Below, one piece after another: positions 58,637 to 64,000 of a stretch of 64,000 nucleotides of DNA (position 1 is the stretch's first letter; each line of letters starts with the position of its first letter). Position numbers and translations under genes: made by a program. The stretch covers positions 434,001 through 498,000 of the forward strand of contig NZ_JABBWV010000004.1 in NCBI RefSeq assembly GCF_012999535.1, given 5' to 3'. A model generated the notes under the pieces. The model ran no database searches. It worked only from the letters and a program-made list of their open reading frames with translations, and was not told the DNA's origin. This DNA is from Microbispora sp. H11081 (GTDB taxonomy: Bacteria > Actinomycetota > Actinomycetes > Streptosporangiales > Streptosporangiaceae).

Positions 58637-61600
58637 GTGAGTGGTCAGAACTACCGGCTGGTGCGTCGCGGGGGAGTGGGACGTCGCGCGGCTCCCGTGC
58701 TGGACGAACATCAGCGGGCCGTAGTCGCACACGAGAGCGGGCCCCTGCTCGTGCTCGCCGGGCCGGGCACCGGCAAGACCACCACGATCGTGGAGACCGT
58801 CGTCGACCGGGTCGAGCGCCGGGGCGTGGACCCGGAACGCGTGCTCGTCCTCACGTTCAGCCGCAAGGCGGCCGGTGAGCTGCGCGAACGTATCACCGCC
58901 CGGATGCGTCGGACCACCCGGACGCCGCTGGCCCTCACCTTCCACAGCTACGCGTACGCGCTGCTGCGCCGGGAGGCGGTGCTGGCCGGCGAGCCGCCGC
59001 CGCGCCTGCTCACCGGTCCCGAGCAGCTGCTGGAGATCCGGCGGCTGCTGCACGGCGAGCTGGAGGACGGCGCGCGCCACTGGCCCGCCGACATGCGGGA
59101 GCTGCTCAAGACCCGTGGGTTCGCCGAGGAGCTGCGCGACTTCCTGTCACGGGCGGCCGAGCGCGGCCTGTACGGCGACGCGCTGGTGCGGCTGGGCCGC
59201 GAGCACGGCAGGCCCGACTGGGAGGCCGCCGGGCTGTTCTCCTTCCGCTACCAGGACCGGTTCGACCTCGATCCGGTGCCCGCCCTGGACTACTCGGAGC
59301 TGATCCGCGAAGCGGCCGGCCTGCTGACCGACGGCGAGGTGCGGCGGCGCGAGCGGGACGCCTACGACCTGGTGCTGGTCGACGAGTATCAGGACACCGA
59401 CCCGGCGCAGGAGTTCCTGCTCAGGCAGCTCGCGGGGGACGGCCGCGACCTGATCGCCGTGGGCGACCCCGACCAGTCCATCTACGGCTTCCGCGGCGCC
59501 GACGTGCAGGGCATCCTGCGGTTCCCCGAGCGGTTCCCCACCCGGGACGGACAGGACGCCCCGGTGATCGCGCTGCGCGTGTGCCGCCGCAGCGGCCCCG
59601 CCCTGCTTGAGGCGTCCCGCCGCGTCGCCCTCCGCCTCCCGGCCGTGCCTGGCTCCCATAACAGCCACGAGAACAGGACCGGCGGCCACCGCGACCTGAT
59701 CCCGGTGGAGGACGCCGAGCCGGGCGAGGTGAAGGTCCTGCTGGCCGACAGCGCCACCCAGGAGGCCGCGGTCGTGGCCGACACGCTGCGCCGGGCGCAC
59801 CTGCTCGACGGGGTGCCGTGGTCGCGCATGGCGGTGCTGGTGCGCAGCGCGGCCCTGCAGGTGCCGCTGCTGCGGCGGGCGCTGGTCTCCGCCGGAGTGC
59901 CCGTCGTGGTCGCGGGCGACGAGCTTCCGCTGGTGCGGGAGCCCGGCGTACGGCCGCTGATCACGCTGCTGCGGATCGCCGCCGCGCCGGCCGCGCTCGA
60001 CGTGGCGACCGCCGAGGAACTGCTGACGGGCCCGCTCGGCGGCACCGACATGATCGGCGTACGCAGGCTGCGCCGCGCGCTGCGGATCGCCGAGCACGAG
60101 GCGGTCGCCGCGGAGGCCGCCGTCGAGGGGGAGGGCCAGCCGGCGCTGCCGTTCACCCCGCGCTCGTCGGACGAACTGCTGGTCGCGGCGCTGCGCGACC
60201 CCCGGGAGCTGAACGGCGTCGAGCCGCACGTCGCGGCGCCGGCCGAACGGCTCGGGCGGTTACTCGCCACCGCCCGCGACGCCGTACGGCACGGCCGGGG
60301 CGCCGAGGAGGTGCTGTGGGAGATCTGGCAGGCCAGCGGGCTCGCGGAGCGCTGGACGGAGGCCAGTCTCATGGGCGGGGCGCGTGGTGCGCAGGCCGAC
60401 CGCGACCTCGACGCCGTCGTCGCGTTGTTCGACCACGTGGCCCGTTTCGCCGACCGGCTGCCCAAGGCCGGGGTCGCGGTGTTCCTCGACGACCTGACCT
60501 CCCAGGAGATCGCCGGTGACACGCTGGCCGAGTCCGCCCCCGAGGGCGACGCCGTACGGATCCTGACCGCGCACAGGAGCAAGGGCCTGGAGTGGGACGT
60601 GGTGGTGGTCGCGGGCGTGCAGGAGGGCCTGTGGCCCGACCTGCGCCTGCGCGGCTCGCTGCTCGGCACCGAGGCGCTGGTGGAGTTCGCGGGCGGCTCG
60701 GCGCTGGACACCGCCCAGGCGGCGACGGCCGCGCTGGCGTCCAAGATGCTGGCCGAGGAACGGCGGCTGTTCTACGTGGCGGCCACCCGTGCCCGCAGCA
60801 GGCTCGTCGTCACCGCCGTCGGCGGCGAGGACACCGACGAACGGCCCTCCAGGTTCCTCACAGAGTTGCTGCCCGGCGGCGTGGAGCCGGCGACCGTGGA
60901 CGACCGGGCGCGGTGGCTCAGCATGTCCGCGCTGGTCGCGGACCTGCGCGCGGCCGTGTGCGACACGACCAAGTCCGAGGCGATGCGCCGCGAGGCCGCC
61001 GCGCATCTCGCCAGGCTGGCCCAGGCGGGGGTGCCCGGCGCCAACCCCGGCGAGTGGTACGCGCTGACCCCCATCTCCGACGACCGGCCCCTCGGCTGGC
61101 CCGACGACGTCGTCCAGATCTCGCCGTCGTCGGTGGAGAGCTTCACCAAGTGCGGGCTGCGCTGGATGCTGGAGACCGCGGTCGGGGCCGGGTCGTCGAA
61201 CGTCACCCAGAGCCTCGGCACGGTCGTCCACGCGATCGCCGCGATGGCCACCGAGGACGGCACCGACTACGTCAAGCGGCTCGACGACATCTGGGACCAG
61301 TTCGACTTCGGCGGGCTGTGGTTCAACCGCAAGCAGCGCCGCGTCGCCGAGCAGATGGTCGACAGGTTCGTCCGCTGGCAGAAGGACAGACCCCGTGACC
61401 TGGTCGCCGTGGAGGAGGCGTTCACCGTACGGGTGCCCGGCCACGACATCCAGATCACCGGCCGGGTGGACCGGGTCGAGCGGGACGAGGCGGGCCGGGC
61501 CGTGATCATCGACATCAAGACCGGCGGCGGCAGGCCCAAGGACGCCGAGATCGACCGGCATCCGCAGCTCGGGGTCTACCAGCTCGCGACGACGCTCGGC

Positions 61601-61867
61601 GCGTTCGAGCGGCACGGCCTCGTCCAGCCGGGCGGCGCGGCCCTCCTGCAGCTCGGCAAGGCGGCGGGCCAGTCGGCCGACGCCAAGGAGCAGGCGCAGC
61701 GGGCGCTCGCCGACGACCCAGAGCCCGGCTGGGCGGACGAGCTGGTCAAGACGGTGGCGACCGGCATGTCCGCAGGAGTGTTCGTCGCCACGGTCAACGA
61801 CGGCTGCCGCACCTGCGCCGCCAAGATCGCCTGCCCGGTGAACGACAACGGAGGACAGGTGTGCTGA
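58637..61867 (+). CDS. UvrD/AddB-like helicase with C-terminal PD-(D/E)XK nuclease and Fe-S cysteines
   Basis: The 1,076-residue protein has the superfamily 1 helicase set: Walker A 'AGPGTGKTTTIVETV', 'LTFSRKAAGELRERI', 'LVDEYQDTDPAQEFLLRQLA', 'AVGDPDQSIYGFRGAD', 'LTAHRSKGLEWDVVVVAGVQ' and 'VAATRARSRLVV'. The C-terminal nuclease has 'LGTVVHAIAAM', 'GRVDRVERDEAG' and 'VIIDIKTGGGRPKDAE', with Cys in 'FTKCGLRWML' and 'CRTCAAKIACPVND' for a cluster. It matches Rv3202c, part of a proposed DNA end-processing pair. Start taken at GTG 58637; GTG at 58622 also possible. Confidence 0.92.
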   Translation: MSGQNYRLVRRGGVGRRAAPVLDEHQRAVVAHESGPLLVLAGPGTGKTTTIVETVVDRVERRGVDPERVLVLTFSRKAAGELRERITARMRRTTRTPLALTFHSYAYALLRREAVLAGEPPPRLLTGPEQLLEIRRLLHGELEDGARHWPADMRELLKTRGFAEELRDFLSRAAERGLYGDALVRLGREHGRPDWEAAGLFSFRYQDRFDLDPVPALDYSELIREAAGLLTDGEVRRRERDAYDLVLVDEYQDTDPAQEFLLRQLAGDGRDLIAVGDPDQSIYGFRGADVQGILRFPERFPTRDGQDAPVIALRVCRRSGPALLEASRRVALRLPAVPGSHNSHENRTGGHRDLIPVEDAEPGEVKVLLADSATQEAAVVADTLRRAHLLDGVPWSRMAVLVRSAALQVPLLRRALVSAGVPVVVAGDELPLVREPGVRPLITLLRIAAAPAALDVATAEELLTGPLGGTDMIGVRRLRRALRIAEHEAVAAEAAVEGEGQPALPFTPRSSDELLVAALRDPRELNGVEPHVAAPAERLGRLLATARDAVRHGRGAEEVLWEIWQASGLAERWTEASLMGGARGAQADRDLDAVVALFDHVARFADRLPKAGVAVFLDDLTSQEIAGDTLAESAPEGDAVRILTAHRSKGLEWDVVVVAGVQEGLWPDLRLRGSLLGTEALVEFAGGSALDTAQAATAALASKMLAEERRLFYVAATRARSRLVVTAVGGEDTDERPSRFLTELLPGGVEPATVDDRARWLSMSALVADLRAAVCDTTKSEAMRREAAAHLARLAQAGVPGANPGEWYALTPISDDRPLGWPDDVVQISPSSVESFTKCGLRWMLETAVGAGSSNVTQSLGTVVHAIAAMATEDGTDYVKRLDDIWDQFDFGGLWFNRKQRRVAEQMVDRFVRWQKDRPRDLVAVEEAFTVRVPGHDIQITGRVDRVERDEAGRAVIIDIKTGGGRPKDAEIDRHPQLGVYQLATTLGAFERHGLVQPGGAALLQLGKAAGQSADAKEQAQRALADDPEPGWADELVKTVATGMSAGVFVATVNDGCRTCAAKIACPVNDNGGQVC

Positions 61868-64000
61868 CGCCGGGTGAGCTGGCGGGCCGGCTCGACATCC
61901 TCCCGCCCACCCCCGAGCAGGCGGCCGTCATCGAGGCGCCGCCTGAGCCGATGGTGGTCGTGGCGGGGGCGGGGTCCGGCAAGAGCGAGACGATGGCCGG
62001 GCGGGTGATCTGGCTGGTCGCCAACGGCCTGGCCAGGCCCGAGCAGATCCTCGGCCTCACCTTCACCCGCAAGGCCGCCGCCGAGCTGGCCGAGCGGGTG
62101 CGCCGGCGGCTGGCCGGGCTGGCGGCCGCCGGGCTGGTCGAGCCCGAGCTGCTCGACTCCGAGCCGACGGTGTCCACCTACCACGCGTACGCCGCCCGGC
62201 TGGTGACCGACCACGCGCTGCGGGAAGGGCTGGAGCCCACCATGCGGCTGGTGACGCCCGCAGTCGCCTGGCAGATGGCGGCCCGGGTGGTCGGCCAGTA
62301 CGACGGCCCGATGGACCGGGTGGACCTCTCCCCGCCGAGCGTCACGGCCGCCGTGCTGGATCTGGCCGGCGAGCTGGCCGAGCACCTGCGCGAACCGGCC
62401 GACGTACGCGAGATCGGCGACTGGCTGCGCGAGCGCCTGGCCTCGCTCACCGGGCGGATCGTGAAGGACCAGCGCAAGCCGGTCGAGACCCAGGCCGTCC
62501 GTGAGCAACTGCTGCCGATGGTCGAGGCGTACGAACGGCTCAAGCGCAGACGTGAGGTCATCGACTACGGCGACCAGATGGCGCTGGCGGCCCGGATCGC
62601 CTCCCGGCATCCGGAGGTCGGCGCGTCAGAGCGGTCCCGGTTCTCGGTCGTGCTGCTCGACGAGTATCAGGACACCAGCCACGCCCAGCTCGTGCTGCTG
62701 CGTTCGCTGTACGGCGGGGGCCACCCGGTCACGGCGGTCGGCGACCCCTGCCAGTCGATCTACGGCTGGCGTGGCGCGTCGGCGGGCAACCTGTCCCGGT
62801 TCCCCCAGGACTTCCCGGCGGCGTCCGGAGCCCCCGCGCAGGTGCGCAGGCTGTCGGTCAGCTTCCGCAACGGGGAGCACGTGCTCGGTGTCGCGGCCCG
62901 GATCCAGGCGCCCCTGCGCCGGGAGGCCCGTGAGGTGCCGGTGCTGGTGCCCGGCGGCAACCGGGTGGGCCGGGGGCGCGTGTTGTGCGCCTTCCACGAG
63001 ACGGCCGACGACGAGGCCGAGTGGATCGCCGAAGGGCTGGCCGGCATGCTCGACGGCGAGGGCGCCCCGGACGGCCTGCCCTGGGGTGAGGGCGAGCGGG
63101 CCAGGCGCGGCCCCGCCCTGCAGCCGCAGGACGTCGCGATCCTCGCCCGCAAGCGGTCGCAGTTCCCGGCGCTGCGGCGCGCGCTGGAGGCGAGGGGCGT
63201 CCCTGTGGAGGTCGTCGGGCTCGGCGGGCTGCTGACGGTGCCCGAGGTGGCCGACATCGTGGCGACCCTGCGCGTGCTGTACGACCCGACCGCGGGGGAC
63301 GCGCTGGTCCGGCTGCTCGCCGGGCCCCGCTGGCGGATCGGCCCCGCCGACCTGAAGGTGCTCGGCGACCTGGCCCGCGAGCTCAACAAGGAGATCAGAG
63401 CCGCGAGGGGAGGGCCACGGCCCGCGGACCCGCTGGACCAGGTCGTCACCGACCTCGCCGAGGAGCGCGGCAGCCTCATCGACGCGCTCGACGAGCTGTC
63501 CGACCGGCCCGACTGGCTGGAGCGGTTCTCCCCGCTCGCGCGGGTGCGGCTGCCGGCGGTCGCCAGAGAGCTGCGCCAGACGCGCGCTCACGCGGGACAG
63601 CCGCTGCCCGATCTGATCAGCGAGATCGAACGCCGGCTCGGCCTCGACGTGGAGGTCGCCGCGAGGGGCGGCAGCCCGCTGGCCGCCCGCGCCGATCTCG
63701 ACGCATTCCTCGACGCCGCCTCCCGGTTCGCCGGCGACTCTGAGGACCCGACGCTGGGCGCGTTCCTCGCGTACCTCAAGGCGGCGGAGACGGAGGAGTT
63801 CGGGCTGGAGGCAGGACGCGTCGGCGACAGCAACACCGTGAAGCTGATGACCGTCCACGCGTCGAAAGGGCTGGAGTGGCCGGTCGTGGTGGTGCCCGGC
63901 CTGTCGCAGCTCACCTCGCAGAAGGGCGGGCTGATCAAGGGCAGCGTCTTCCCCGCGACCCCGGTCACCAACTCCCGGTGGACGGAGAACGCGCGCAAGC
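61861..64000 (+). CDS. UvrD-family helicase, second of the pair (partial, runs off the window)
   Basis: About 713 residues are visible. Motifs are Walker A 'VAGAGSGKSETMAGRV', 'LTFTRKAAAELAERVRRRLA', 'LLDEYQDTSHAQLVLLRSLY', 'AVGDPCQSIYGWRGASAGNL', and near the window end 'VKLMTVHASKGLEWPVVVVP'. It corresponds to Rv3201c. The GTG at 61861 overlaps the upstream stop as GTGCTGA (7 bases), with GGAGGACAG as ribosome site. The C-terminal end, including any nuclease domain, is outside the window. Confidence 0.93.
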   Translation, partial: MLTPGELAGRLDILPPTPEQAAVIEAPPEPMVVVAGAGSGKSETMAGRVIWLVANGLARPEQILGLTFTRKAAAELAERVRRRLAGLAAAGLVEPELLDSEPTVSTYHAYAARLVTDHALREGLEPTMRLVTPAVAWQMAARVVGQYDGPMDRVDLSPPSVTAAVLDLAGELAEHLREPADVREIGDWLRERLASLTGRIVKDQRKPVETQAVREQLLPMVEAYERLKRRREVIDYGDQMALAARIASRHPEVGASERSRFSVVLLDEYQDTSHAQLVLLRSLYGGGHPVTAVGDPCQSIYGWRGASAGNLSRFPQDFPAASGAPAQVRRLSVSFRNGEHVLGVAARIQAPLRREAREVPVLVPGGNRVGRGRVLCAFHETADDEAEWIAEGLAGMLDGEGAPDGLPWGEGERARRGPALQPQDVAILARKRSQFPALRRALEARGVPVEVVGLGGLLTVPEVADIVATLRVLYDPTAGDALVRLLAGPRWRIGPADLKVLGDLARELNKEIRAARGGPRPADPLDQVVTDLAEERGSLIDALDELSDRPDWLERFSPLARVRLPAVARELRQTRAHAGQPLPDLISEIERRLGLDVEVAARGGSPLAARADLDAFLDAASRFAGDSEDPTLGAFLAYLKAAETEEFGLEAGRVGDSNTVKLMTVHASKGLEWPVVVVPGLSQLTSQKGGLIKGSVFPATPVTNSRWTENARK

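Overview
The window is chromosomal DNA of a high-GC Gram-positive actinomycete. Strong GC bias at third codon positions, frequent GTG starts, ECF sigma/anti-sigma pairing, PaaX, MoeZ, DUF3107, DUF3117 and the gene orders all point to Actinomycetota; I infer Streptosporangiales (Nonomuraea/Streptosporangium-like), which the sequence alone does not prove. Two blocks follow gene orders known from Mycobacterium tuberculosis. At 1-18 kb the order is fdxA, dapC, dapE, LOG proteins, DivIVA-like, tag, DUF3117, O-methyltransferase, sigE, anti-sigma, htrA, tatB, mrp, MgtE-N/CBS (compare Rv1177-Rv1232). At 30-35 kb and 45-64 kb lie a DEAD helicase, ferritin-like protein, DUF3107, TetR, moeZ, an alkyltransferase-like protein and two UvrD-type helicases (compare Rv3201-Rv3211). 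The second block is interrupted by a lineage-specific insert at 35-45 kb.

Layout. 1-5 kb: end of a solute-binding protein gene, then ferredoxin and the diaminopimelate genes dapC and dapE. 5-12 kb: two LOG-family proteins, a small protein resembling the end of dihydropteroate synthase, 3-methyladenine glycosylase, an enoyl-CoA hydratase with a PaaX regulator, DUF3117 and leucyl aminopeptidase. 12-18 kb: the SigE envelope-stress locus (sigE, anti-sigma factor, HtrA, TatB), then Mrp, DUF1003 and a CBS protein on the other strand. 18-30 kb: transporter, CitE-like lyase, CPBP protease, a 1,099-residue membrane-anchored Asp-box protein, NUDIX, an MBL-fold protein that has lost metal ligands, a RecB/Cas4-like nuclease, an unusual 237-bp inverted repeat element, an MpaB-like protein and a hydrolase. 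30-38 kb: DEAD helicase, ferritin-like protein, DUF3107, TetR and the NHEJ set (LigD polymerase, ligase, Ku).

38-45 kb is the most unusual region. Six separately transcribed genes on the minus strand (P1 38254-38562, P2 39182-39844, P3 40944-41456, P4 42312-42800, P5 43462-44061, P6 44348-44926) encode small secreted proteins with near-identical signal peptides and Asn/Gln-rich low-complexity mature parts. They fall into at least two sequence families. Four of them (P2, P3, P4, P6) share a leader with a conserved GTTTGTC box, two hairpins whose stems covary, and a conserved element before the Shine-Dalgarno site. Most are followed by a strong hairpin terminator. This looks like an undescribed family of secreted, possibly amyloid-like or surface-coat proteins under a common RNA or promoter control.

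45-64 kb: hydrolase and MoeZ; a regulator/membrane protein pair with a palindromic operator; a four-gene cassette that alternates two paralogous membrane proteins with an intact subtilisin-like protease and a second one that has lost all catalytic residues; an alkyltransferase-like protein; a TagF-like teichoic acid polymerase; a TetR/quinone oxidoreductase divergent pair with two matching operators; and two translationally coupled UvrD-family helicases, the second cut by the window edge. No tRNA, rRNA, CRISPR array, insertion sequence or prophage was recognised.
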